A DNA stretch of 64,000 nucleotides from the NCBI GenBank assembly GCA_965116325.1, contig OZ220675.1, positions 310,001-374,000 of the forward strand, in the 5' to 3' direction. Positions 43,335-51,352 of this stretch are shown in pieces. The position numbers and the translations under genes are program-made. The stretch's first letter is position 1. Each line of letters opens with the position of its first letter. The DNA comes from JAGWBF01 sp965116325 (GTDB lineage Bacteria; Chloroflexota; Dehalococcoidia; Lucifugimonadales; JAGWBF01). The notes beneath the pieces are model-generated. The model saw nothing but the letters and a program-made list of their open reading frames with translations, did not search any database and was not told where the DNA came from.

Positions 43335-44954
43335 CTAAAGGCCCAAGATATTCCCCTGGGCATCCACATCCAGGCGACGCGGTGAGCCGGGCAGGCCTGG
43401 CATGGTGACGATGTTGCCGGCAATGGGATAGAGGAACCCGGCCCCTATGGATGCCCTGATGTCGGAGATCTCGAAAGTGTAGCCTGACGGCCTGCCCTTC
43501 AGCGACGACAGGTGGGAAATGGAAAGCGGAGTCTTGGCCATGCAAACGGGCAAGCGTCCCCAACCAAGCTCTTCGAATTGAGTCAACCTCCTGCGCGCCG
43601 CAGGTTCCCATCGAACGTCCTCTGCGTTGTAGACGGTCCGCGCAACAGCTCGCATCTTGTCCTCAATGGAAGCATCTTCGTCATAAAGGTACGACACTGC
43701 TCCACCCTGGGCGCTGGCAGCAATAACGGCCTCGGCCAGCTCGATGCTGCCTTCACCACCATCGGCAAAGGCGGTAGTCTTCGCCGCAGCGAAGGCACCC
43801 GCATCCACGGCGCCCTTGCGCACCAGTTCCAGCTCCCCCACGGAGTCCGAAGAGAAGGCGTTGACTGCGACTACAACGGGAAGCCCGAAGGCCCTGACTA
43901 TCCCGATGTGGTGTTCCAGGTTGGGCATCCCGCGCATTACCGCGTCTTCGTCAGGTGTATTTAAGTTTTGGAGGGAAACCCCACCATGGTACTTGATCGC
44001 CCGGACCGAAGCGACAAGCACCGCCGCCCTGGGCGGAACACCCCCCGCCCGGGTCTTGATATGCATAAACTTCTCGAAACCCAGGTCCGAACCGAACCCA
44101 GCCTCTGTGAGAACGTAGTCCGAATAGCCTATCGCCAGCTGGTCGGCCAGAATGGAGCTGCAGCCGTGGGCGATGTTGCCAAAAGGCCCGGTGTGCACAA
44201 GAACCGGCTGCCCCTCACTGGTCTGCACCAGGTTGGGCTGCAATGCATGCCTGAGCAGGGACATCATGGAGCCGACGGCGCCTACAGCCTGGGCTGTAAC
44301 CGGCTTCCTATCCCCGTTGAACCCTACCACCATCCGACTAAGCCTTTGCCTCAGGTCGTCCAAGCCCGCGGACAGGGCCAGGACAGCCATAATCTCCGAT
44401 GCCGTCACGATGTCGAAGCCGGTCTGTCGCACGGGTGAATTACCGCTGCCTCCCAACCCGGTCACGATATCCCTGAGGGCCCGGTCTTCGACATCGGTCA
44501 CCCTGCGCCAAGTCGCCATAGTAGGGCTGAAGTCCGGCACCTGGCCCCGCTGGGCGGCATTGTCGGTCAGGGCAGCCAGCAGGTTGTGCGCTGAAGCGAC
44601 GGCGTGGGCATCGCCGGTGAAGTGGACGTTAACCTCATCTTGGGGCTCCACCATGCACGCGCCTCCGCCGGTACCCCCTCCCTTTATGCCGAAAATGGGC
44701 CCGAGGGAAGGCTCTCTAAGGCAAGCAACCACCTGCTTTCCCAGCTTCCCCAAGCCCTGGGCCAGACCTACCGTCATGGTGGTCTTCCCCTCTCCAAGAG
44801 GTGTGGGCGTGATCCCTGTGACCACTACCAGGTTGCCCTGGGGACCCCCCGCCTTAATGCCGTCCAGGGAAATCTTGGCCTTGTATTTTCCGTAGGGAAC
44901 AACCAGATCGGGGTCGATGCCCATGATCTCGGCAATCTCGGATACAGGCCTCAT
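43335..44954 (-). CDS. fhs: Formate-tetrahydrofolate ligase, 539 aa
   Basis: Makes 10-formyl-THF from formate, THF and ATP. The P-loop TPTPLGEGKTT, the REPSLGPIFGIKGGG segment with the following GGGACMV, and the THF-site motifs VHTGPFGNIAHG and LTEAGFGSDLG are all present, with the late MAKTPLSISH near the end. The length is typical. GGGAGG places the start at 44954 inside a longer frame. It links C1 and folate metabolism, and no other Wood-Ljungdahl genes are visible here. Confidence 0.95.
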   Translation of the reverse strand: MRPVSEIAEIMGIDPDLVVPYGKYKAKISLDGIKAGGPQGNLVVVTGITPTPLGEGKTTMTVGLAQGLGKLGKQVVACLREPSLGPIFGIKGGGTGGGACMVEPQDEVNVHFTGDAHAVASAHNLLAALTDNAAQRGQVPDFSPTMATWRRVTDVEDRALRDIVTGLGGSGNSPVRQTGFDIVTASEIMAVLALSAGLDDLRQRLSRMVVGFNGDRKPVTAQAVGAVGSMMSLLRHALQPNLVQTSEGQPVLVHTGPFGNIAHGCSSILADQLAIGYSDYVLTEAGFGSDLGFEKFMHIKTRAGGVPPRAAVLVASVRAIKYHGGVSLQNLNTPDEDAVMRGMPNLEHHIGIVRAFGLPVVVAVNAFSSDSVGELELVRKGAVDAGAFAAAKTTAFADGGEGSIELAEAVIAASAQGGAVSYLYDEDASIEDKMRAVARTVYNAEDVRWEPAARRRLTQFEELGWGRLPVCMAKTPLSISHLSSLKGRPSGYTFEISDIRASIGAGFLYPIAGNIVTMPGLPGSPRRLDVDAQGNILGL

Positions 44955-45239
44955 TTGCCCTCCCAACTCCTGCCTGTTACGGCGCCATGTATGAGGTTTC
45001 TCCGCCAAGCATCATAACGCCTAACCACAGTACAAAAAAGTAACGCCTGCAGTAGCTCAGCCGTCCGGCCGTGAATTGACCAGGATGCTTTGGGGCATCG
45101 TAATCCGCAGGCTGCTCACCTTGCCATATCGCAAGTGGGTTTCTTACTGGCAGTCCCACGGAAGCTGCCTTAGCAAGCCCTTCGCATGGCCCTTGTCTGT
45201 GCGTTCTCAGACCGGAGGCCCGGCTATCTGCGGTCTGAC

Positions 45240-45977
45240 TTATTCCGCGCCTTTCGTCCCGACAAAGACCCGGTTGCCCCAAGGGTCCGTCTGCGGGATG
45301 GCCTGGAACCTGGCTTCCTTCAGGATATTCAGCCACACAGATTCGGGAAAGACTCCCAGCAGGTGCCGGTCATGCTCCAGGCGCAGGCTTCCATCTGACC
45401 CCCGGAGCATGTATGCGAAGTCAGCGATGTACGTCGTGTCCAGCGGGTCCGGATCGATGCTCCACATCAGGTAGCGAATGCCCCGGCCATCGGGGTCGTC
45501 ATAGCCACCCCAGTCCGTGTAGGGGGGCGAGAAGTTCTCAAGCACATGGTCCGGGGCTACGAGTATGCTCCCGCCGGGGCGGCAGTGCAGGGACGCGGTC
45601 TCAGTCATGGCGCGGACTTCGTCCTCAGACGTGAGGTAGGACACCGCATCGTGGACGAACACGGCGTCGAACTGCCTCCCTGGCATCCTCAGGGAGCACA
45701 TATCCCCCAGGATGTGCTCTAAATCGGGGTTGATGCTGCGGCTGACCGCCAGCATCTCCGGTGACAAATCCGACAGGACCATGGTGAACCGCTGTTTCAT
45801 GTAGGAAGCGTTGTTGCCGCCGCCGGAACCCAGTTCCAGCACGTCGCCTACGGGAATGGAAGCGGCCTCGATCAAGCGGTCGCCGTAGTAGGCCGCCTCC
45901 TCCCGATATTCGTGGGGAGGAGTCAGCAGGTGGAACCAATCTGCCAGGTCCGCGTATAGGCGCGGGCGTTCCTTCAT
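45240..45977 (-). CDS. Class I SAM-dependent methyltransferase, 245 aa
   Basis: Rossmann-fold methyltransferase with motif I VLELGSGGGNNASYM, an acidic strand 2 (MVLSDLSPEMLAVSR), motif III around FDAVFVHDAVSYL and a long variable substrate region. The N-terminus (LYADLADWFHLLTPPHEYREEA) is common in small-molecule methyltransferases. The substrate is unknown. It stands 285 bases downstream of the start of fhs, a gap in which nothing is recognised, and 73 bases from the next gene on the same strand. Confidence 0.87.
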   Translation of the reverse strand: MKERPRLYADLADWFHLLTPPHEYREEAAYYGDRLIEAASIPVGDVLELGSGGGNNASYMKQRFTMVLSDLSPEMLAVSRSINPDLEHILGDMCSLRMPGRQFDAVFVHDAVSYLTSEDEVRAMTETASLHCRPGGSILVAPDHVLENFSPPYTDWGGYDDPDGRGIRYLMWSIDPDPLDTTYIADFAYMLRGSDGSLRLEHDRHLLGVFPESVWLNILKEARFQAIPQTDPWGNRVFVGTKGAE

Positions 45978-46050
45978 AGCCTTGTCACGTGTCAGACCTT
46001 CCGTGCCTGTGAATTATGCACCAGACCACAGAAGGTCGAATCCGCCTGTT

Positions 46051-46611
46051 CTATGAAGGCAAGAGAGGCTCGGTGATGTTCTCAGGAAGGTCCACCTCGA
46101 AGGCGTTGGTGCACATCGCCATCAGCCGGAAGTAGCCCATGTAGGTGGTGAACTCGGCCAGCCCTCGAACACCCAGCACTCCCTTGGCAGTATCGAAGGT
46201 CTCCTGGCTCACATGGTTGGTGCTCGTCAGCTCCAGGGCGTAGTTGACTATGGCGGCTTCGTCGGCGGGCATTTCCGGCAAGGCTGTCTTTTCCCGCAAG
46301 GCATCGACGAGGGCGTCGCTGATGCCAATACGCCGGCATGCGGCCGCTTGGGCGACCCAGATGTATTGGCAGTCCATGGACCGCGCCCCGATCAGTGCCG
46401 CCAGCCTCTTCTGCTCCTCTGTGAGGACACTGTGGGTGCGTATGTGCTCCGACAGCCGGTTGCCCAGGACAGCCATCTCCGGGCTGTAAATGAGCACGGA
46501 GGACGGCCCGACCACCGGCGCCTGTCCCCGTATCTGTGTGACTTCGTCGTAGGCTGCTTTGTGCTCCTCAGGTACGTCGTCTCGGGTAACTGCCGGTGCG
46601 CGTCTTGGCAT
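46051..46611 (-). CDS. Carboxymuconolactone-decarboxylase-family (AhpD-fold) protein, 186 aa
   Basis: A helical AhpD-fold protein related to the CMD family (SSVLIYSPEMAVLGNRLSEH; AALIGARSMDCQYIWVAQAA; LRLMAMCTNAFEVDLP). The usual CxxC/H or H of the active helix is not kept: the position of the conserved histidine reads Q (IWVAQ). The catalytic role of many such homologues is unknown. The chosen ATG at 46611 is downstream of GGAGGAGAGG, at a slightly long spacing. It is divergent from the alpha/beta hydrolase at 46853. Confidence 0.8.
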   Translation of the reverse strand: MPRRAPAVTRDDVPEEHKAAYDEVTQIRGQAPVVGPSSVLIYSPEMAVLGNRLSEHIRTHSVLTEEQKRLAALIGARSMDCQYIWVAQAAACRRIGISDALVDALREKTALPEMPADEAAIVNYALELTSTNHVSQETFDTAKGVLGVRGLAEFTTYMGYFRLMAMCTNAFEVDLPENITEPLLPS

Positions 46612-46772
46612 AGGATGTCCGTCCTCTCCTCCAGATAGGCACATGGCCTGTCAGGATGCTCGATTCCCGAACTATAAGGCGGCCCCATGAGCAGGTCAAC
46701 AGCCTTCGGCCCCTGGGCAAAAGGGGGCCTTTGTTCGGCCCCCGGATGGCCAGTCAGTCTAAGTCCGATCGT

Positions 46773-46793
46773 CACTCTGGCTTTGCCAGAGTG
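46773..46793 (+). promoter_or_regulatory. Inverted repeat over the -35 box (possible operator)
   Basis: CACTCTGGC and GCCAGAGTG form a perfect 9-bp inverted repeat around TTT. Its right arm overlaps the TTGCCA -35 hexamer, so a bound regulator would block the promoter. In RNA it could be a tight hairpin. Confidence 0.5.
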
Positions 46794-46810
46794 GTTTCCT
46801 AGGCTACAAT
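46783..46810 (+). promoter_or_regulatory. Putative sigma-70 promoter of the alpha/beta hydrolase gene
   Basis: TTGCCA (5/6) and TACAAT (5/6) are spaced 16 bases apart, with predicted start near 46817 and the ATG at 46853 behind a GAGGAGG. It is one of the best matches to the consensus in the window. Confidence 0.55.
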
Positions 46811-46827
46811 TGTCTGCGAAAGACAAT
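46809..46827 (+). promoter_or_regulatory. Inverted repeat at the transcript start (possible operator or 5' hairpin)
   Basis: ATTGTCT and AGACAAT form a perfect 7-bp inverted repeat around GCGAA, starting in the -10 box and ending about 10 bases past the predicted transcript start. Confidence 0.45.
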
Positions 46828-46852
46828 GGAAAGTTGATGAGGAGGAACTGCA

Positions 46853-47611
46853 ATGCCCTATTACACCAGGGGAGATGTGACTATCCACTACGAGGAGGTT
46901 GGTTCGGGTTTCCCCCTATTAGTTACCCCCGGTGGTGGCCTAAACTCCGCTGTGGCCCTGTGGCCAAGACAGGTGTTCAACGCCATGGAGGTTTTCAAGG
47001 ACGACTTTCGCTGCATCACCATGGACCAGCGCAACGCCAACGGCGGCGAGTCCACAGGGCCCGTCCAGGTAGACGATCCCTGGGGAGCATTCGCCGACGA
47101 CCAGCTTGGCCTGATGGACCACCTGGGCATACGCGAGTTCTTCTTCATGGGCTACTGTATCGGCGGACCCTTCGCCCTGAAGCTCATAGAGCGAGCGCCT
47201 GAACGCATACCGGCCGCCGTTCTCTGTCAGCCCGTCGGACATTCAAACAAAACGCCCGACGCCATGTATAACATGGGAATTGAGGTATGGGCGCCCGACC
47301 TCCTGGCGCGACGCCCGGATGTGTCGATGGCGATGGTGGAGCAGTACCTGCACAACCTGTACCGTATCCAGCCGGACTTCATGTACAGCGTGTCCCGGGA
47401 CTTCGCCCGCTCATGCCAGACGCCTTTGCTGGTGATGCCCGACGATACCCCGGCCCACTCCTACGAAGCCGCCGTGGACCTGGTGGCCCTGGCCCCCAAG
47501 GCCGAGGTTACCGAGTACCCATGGAAGGAGTCGCCGGACATCTTCGAGAAGACCATCACCCAGGTGAGGGACTTCCTCCTGTCACATCAACCCGCGGGAG
47601 CAACCCGCTAG
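46853..47611 (+). CDS. Alpha/beta hydrolase with a cysteine at the nucleophile elbow, 252 aa
   Basis: A hydrolase-fold protein with VTPGGGLNSA in place of the HG motif and a GYCIGG elbow, so C102 replaces the usual serine, as in dienelactone hydrolases. No clear histidine lies where the third triad residue is expected (PWKESPD near the end). It may be a weak hydrolase, a lyase or a non-catalytic relative. AGGAGGAACTGC precedes the ATG. Two inverted repeats flank its promoter, so regulation by a dimeric repressor is plausible. Confidence 0.85.
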   Translation: MPYYTRGDVTIHYEEVGSGFPLLVTPGGGLNSAVALWPRQVFNAMEVFKDDFRCITMDQRNANGGESTGPVQVDDPWGAFADDQLGLMDHLGIREFFFMGYCIGGPFALKLIERAPERIPAAVLCQPVGHSNKTPDAMYNMGIEVWAPDLLARRPDVSMAMVEQYLHNLYRIQPDFMYSVSRDFARSCQTPLLVMPDDTPAHSYEAAVDLVALAPKAEVTEYPWKESPDIFEKTITQVRDFLLSHQPAGATR

Positions 47612-47730
47612 CAGGGTACCCTGGCCTCAATCTAACCTGATATGGGGTGTACTCCTTGCTGACGTCAAGGGGTAATGGGAGGTTTAGCGAATCGCTATGC
47701 AGGTCAAACTGATGATTGAATAGCAGCTAT

Positions 47731-49119
47731 ATGGCTAGCAGAAGAAAAGACACCGACTTGAAGAAAATAGCGATTGTCGGTGGTGGAATCTCCGGCCTGG
47801 GGGTCGCATGGGCATTGAGCAACCACCCGGACCGGTTCGACTTCCGACTATTCGAGGCCCAGTCCCAAGTCGGAGGAAACGCGTTCACAGCCGATATGCC
47901 CCAGGATGACGGCACTTCCATCCCCTTCGATATTTCTGTCACGGCATGTATTCCCTCGGTGTATCACCACATCCTGCTCCTGATGCAGGGGTTCGGCATC
48001 CCCCTGCTAGACACCAGGTTCAGCTACAGCGTGAAGTACCAAGGGCAAATCTACGCCCATGATCTCGACTCCGAGATCAGGCAGCAACTCGCGCCCGAGA
48101 TCGCCAAGTTTCAGCGACTTCTAAGGCGAATGCATCAGTTTGGAAGATTGAGCCGGGCTCAGTCAAGATTATTGAATGCCCTGAATCCCTTCAACTATGT
48201 CAGCATGGGAACCGTGCTAAATCTGCAAGGTTTTTCTGCGGACTTTAAGTACAAGATACTTAAGCCCATGTTTGTCAATTTCCTTATGGCGACTAACGTC
48301 TTCGACATGCCCGCCTCGCTCTTCAGCAGGTATCTGGAGTTCTTTGACATAGAATCCGCCACAACCATGCACACCTGGGATCAAGGGACACGCCGCATCT
48401 ACGACAACCTGTCGGCAGGTTTCCAGGAGAAGATTTACCTGGACCGACCTGTCAGGAAGGTGTACCGGCACAAGTCCGGTATCGTTGTTGAAGACCATAG
48501 AGGCGTCCAGGAGTCCTTCGACCGATTGGTCTTCGCCTGCAACGCCAACCAGACGCTCATGCTCCTGGACAGGCCCTCGATGATGGAGCGGTTCATCCTC
48601 TCATCGATCCGATACGAAAGCGAGCTGCATAACCACGCCATCATCCATTCAGACTCGTCGGTCCTCCCCGACAATGAAGCGAAGCCTCTGACCACGCGAA
48701 GCAACCACATAGAGCAGTACGGAAGCAGGCCGGACAACTACGAGATCACCTACATCATGCACAACCAGCAGCCGTGGGCGCACCGCTCCGACAAGCCCTG
48801 CCCAGTCACATACAACCCCATCAGCCAGATTGATTCTCAAAAGGTCATAGAGAGGCGCTGGTTCCAGCACATCGTGCATGATGTGCGCCACGTTGCCCTG
48901 CTGATACATCTGTTTCGCTTCATCCAGGGGAGGAGGCGGACTTGGCACTGCGGGGCCCATACCTTGGTCAATAGCCAGGAGACCTGCTTCGTCAGCGGGC
49001 TGGCCACTGCGCGCCAGCTTGGGGCCGATTATCCCTTTCACGACCCCCAAGCTAGGAGAATGTTCAACTACTACGGGGGCATCATGTACGGCTGGCGATT
49101 CAAGAAGGCCAAGAAGTGA
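47731..49119 (+). CDS. FAD-dependent amine-oxidase-like oxidoreductase (NAD/FAD-binding), 462 aa
   Basis: An N-terminal dinucleotide motif, KIAIVGGGISGLGVAWAL, is followed by EAQSQVGGNAFTA, the usual FAD-binding pair in amine oxidases and phytoene-desaturase relatives (COG2907-type). The middle is helical. The C-terminal FAD-contact region shows GAHTLVNSQETCFVSGLATA. Substrates of this group are unknown; a neighbouring role in lipid or amine oxidation is possible. A TTG at 47716 is an alternative to the ATG at 47731. It converges with the YbaY-type lipoprotein gene. Confidence 0.82.
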   Translation: MASRRKDTDLKKIAIVGGGISGLGVAWALSNHPDRFDFRLFEAQSQVGGNAFTADMPQDDGTSIPFDISVTACIPSVYHHILLLMQGFGIPLLDTRFSYSVKYQGQIYAHDLDSEIRQQLAPEIAKFQRLLRRMHQFGRLSRAQSRLLNALNPFNYVSMGTVLNLQGFSADFKYKILKPMFVNFLMATNVFDMPASLFSRYLEFFDIESATTMHTWDQGTRRIYDNLSAGFQEKIYLDRPVRKVYRHKSGIVVEDHRGVQESFDRLVFACNANQTLMLLDRPSMMERFILSSIRYESELHNHAIIHSDSSVLPDNEAKPLTTRSNHIEQYGSRPDNYEITYIMHNQQPWAHRSDKPCPVTYNPISQIDSQKVIERRWFQHIVHDVRHVALLIHLFRFIQGRRRTWHCGAHTLVNSQETCFVSGLATARQLGADYPFHDPQARRMFNYYGGIMYGWRFKKAKK

Positions 49120-49133
49120 TGGCCGACGCTGTC

Positions 49134-50291
49134 CTATTGGGCCTCAAAGGTCACGGTCGTGTCCGAGTTCACGCGGACCATATACTCCTGGCCCGGCTGG
49201 AAGTCCGACCCCAGCGGGATATTGGTCTCCACGATGGGGAAATCGGCCGTGCAGGGGACTAGCGGGTCAGCGACCTCATGGTGTGTCACCACAACCTCGA
49301 TTTCGTTGGCCATCTTCCGCTCGATATCATAGCCATTAGCCTGGGAACATGCGCTTCCCCTCGGCAGACCGGAGACGACGTTCAGCTGGTACCGGGGCGG
49401 ATCAATCTCCAGCACTCCGATCTCCGCCCTTTCGATAGGCGACTCGGCAATGAAGGTGTGGCCAAGGGCCGGTCTCGGCAGGCTGAAAGTGCTGGTCAGC
49501 ACATCGTTCACCATTACCTGATAAGTCTGGCCTGGCTCGAGGGGCTCATCTATGGGCTCCACGGCGTCCAGCTCCACCAATGAAGCATCGCAGTCGATTG
49601 CCCATGCCGTCGCGGGAGGCTGCATGAGCGTTAACGTAGCGATTATCCGAGTTTCCTCCACCTTGAGGGCTTGGCTGCCACGCCGAGCACAGCCTTCAAT
49701 CGTGGACTGAAAGAAGTCGATGCGGAGGAAATGGTCCCGCTCGTTGGGGATGAGGTTGGCCCGGATCACACGAGCAGGGACTTCAATCCACTGCCTCCAG
49801 TCCGTGCCATCCTGGATCTGGTCGGGTGGGGGCTCCACCAGAACCAGCAGCATGTCCACCCTTGTGGGGTTGCCGCCGGTGATCACATCGTAGGCGGTGT
49901 CGTTGGTGAATGCGAGGCTTCCATCAGACTCGATGATGCTGGCACTAATCCCGTAAACGTTGCGGTCATCGATGTCCTCCCGGTTGTATTCCAGCCTGAA
50001 GCTGATGGGAACCTGTCCGGGACTGGAGATGGTCTGCCGGGCGATAAGAGGGGCGTCGGCATCGGCGTAGGACACATCCCGGAGCTCAACCACCAATTTT
50101 GCTTCCGGGGAGAGAGCTAGTCTCTCCCGATAGGTGACGGTGCCGCTCACCGATGCGTCAGGACTTTGGCCTGACGTTACCTCCTGGGTAGAATTGACCG
50201 GCTTCAGACCGTTTCCGCAAGCGGCCAGCGCCAGCAGGAGCACCGATGCGCCAATCGCTGCTAAGAAAACTTTCTCTATTCTGTACTTCAT
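49134..50291 (-). CDS. YbaY-type lipoprotein, 385 aa
   Basis: A lipobox LALAAC follows an N-terminal hydrophobic span, then a Ser/Thr-rich linker. From about residue 45 a beta-rich YbaY domain is clear: VSGTVTYRERLALSPEAKLV and LRDVSYADADAPLIARQTI. In Enterobacteria YbaY is a small outer-membrane lipoprotein; this protein is much longer and has a second, unassigned C-terminal half with four cysteines. The ATG at 50291 follows GGAGGTGG and is preferred over the frame's opening at 50315. Confidence 0.82.
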   Translation of the reverse strand: MKYRIEKVFLAAIGASVLLLALAACGNGLKPVNSTQEVTSGQSPDASVSGTVTYRERLALSPEAKLVVELRDVSYADADAPLIARQTISSPGQVPISFRLEYNREDIDDRNVYGISASIIESDGSLAFTNDTAYDVITGGNPTRVDMLLVLVEPPPDQIQDGTDWRQWIEVPARVIRANLIPNERDHFLRIDFFQSTIEGCARRGSQALKVEETRIIATLTLMQPPATAWAIDCDASLVELDAVEPIDEPLEPGQTYQVMVNDVLTSTFSLPRPALGHTFIAESPIERAEIGVLEIDPPRYQLNVVSGLPRGSACSQANGYDIERKMANEIEVVVTHHEVADPLVPCTADFPIVETNIPLGSDFQPGQEYMVRVNSDTTVTFEAQ

Positions 50292-50456
50292 TTGGCCACC
50301 TCCGCGATAGTCCAAACCTGGGGCAATTACCCTATAGACGAACCTGGGGCCAAATTGGTTCCGATCCGGTCATTCGCAGAGGGTTGAATTCCTATTCCAG
50401 ACAGGTAAGCGGGCGGGGAAAGATGCAATTGGAAATGCCTTTAGCGGACCTTCCCT

Positions 50457-51149
50457 TTAGGCTTGAGAACAGGTCGGCGGACACGTACGCAAGCCGTAGA
50501 AACACAGGCGGCAGAGGCACACGTGGAGCAAATTCTCTTCCCCCTCTTCTTCGTGACCTAAAAGGTTCTCAAAGCCTTCCTTGACGAAGAAGGGCACCAA
50601 CAGAAGGACAGAGACGGGATCAGCCCACCACCATGCGAACAATGCGTTCAGCCCCAAGCCCACCAGAATGGTCAGGTCCTGCAGGTCGCAGAAGAGGCTC
50701 TCCAGAGCCTCGGCTCTCAGCGACCTGGACTGCATCCGAGTGGCGATGCGCATCTTGGCGACATAGAGCACAGCCATCACCAAAGCGCTCGAGGCCACAA
50801 TGGCCACACCTATGAGGCTAGGTTCAGCCTCGGGCAGCCATCCCAGCAGGTTGGACCCGGCATGCAGGACGACGTAAGCGGCCAGCAAGAAGAAGCTTAT
50901 CCCCACCAACCTCTGGGCCCGTCGTTCGGCGGCCTCAGACTCAGCCTCGTCTTGACCTAGCCTCAAGCGCCATACGAGGACGCCCCCGGCGAAGAGCTCG
51001 ACGATGCTGTCCAGTCCAAAGGCCAGCATGGCCACGCTGCCGGCTTCCGCCCCAGCCCATAGGGAAACTCCGGCCTCGACCATGTTCCAGAACAGACCGA
51101 TAAGCACCAATACCAGGGCCGCTCTGCGAAGAGCATTCAAGTCAGGCAA
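50457..51149 (-). CDS. CDF-like cation transporter, 230 aa
   Basis: Five to six membrane segments with the cation-diffusion pattern: AFGLDSIVEL in TM2, which holds one likely metal-site aspartate, and EALESLFCDLQDLTILVGLGLNA in TM5, holding the second acidic cluster. The length is short and the cytoplasmic C-terminal domain of classical CDF proteins is missing; a Cys-rich tail replaces it. It probably exports a divalent metal. It has a TTG start with an AAGGAG 12 bases upstream. Confidence 0.8.
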   Translation of the reverse strand: MPDLNALRRAALVLVLIGLFWNMVEAGVSLWAGAEAGSVAMLAFGLDSIVELFAGGVLVWRLRLGQDEAESEAAERRAQRLVGISFFLLAAYVVLHAGSNLLGWLPEAEPSLIGVAIVASSALVMAVLYVAKMRIATRMQSRSLRAEALESLFCDLQDLTILVGLGLNALFAWWWADPVSVLLLVPFFVKEGFENLLGHEEEGEENLLHVCLCRLCFYGLRTCPPTCSQA

Positions 51150-51352
51150 CAGGAGTTGGGTCTCCTTCTACCATCATATGACCTGGAAACGTAGATCATC
51201 AGGATTACGGGGGCGGCACCTCGTTTGCACTGCTGTTTCAATCGGCAAATCTGCTCGTAGCCACCCTGAAGCACTGCCTACATTTTACTATAGCCAAGCT
51301 ATGAGCCTAGGTGGAAACCTTGTCTGAAACAGGTTTGTCTTGAGACTAGCGG

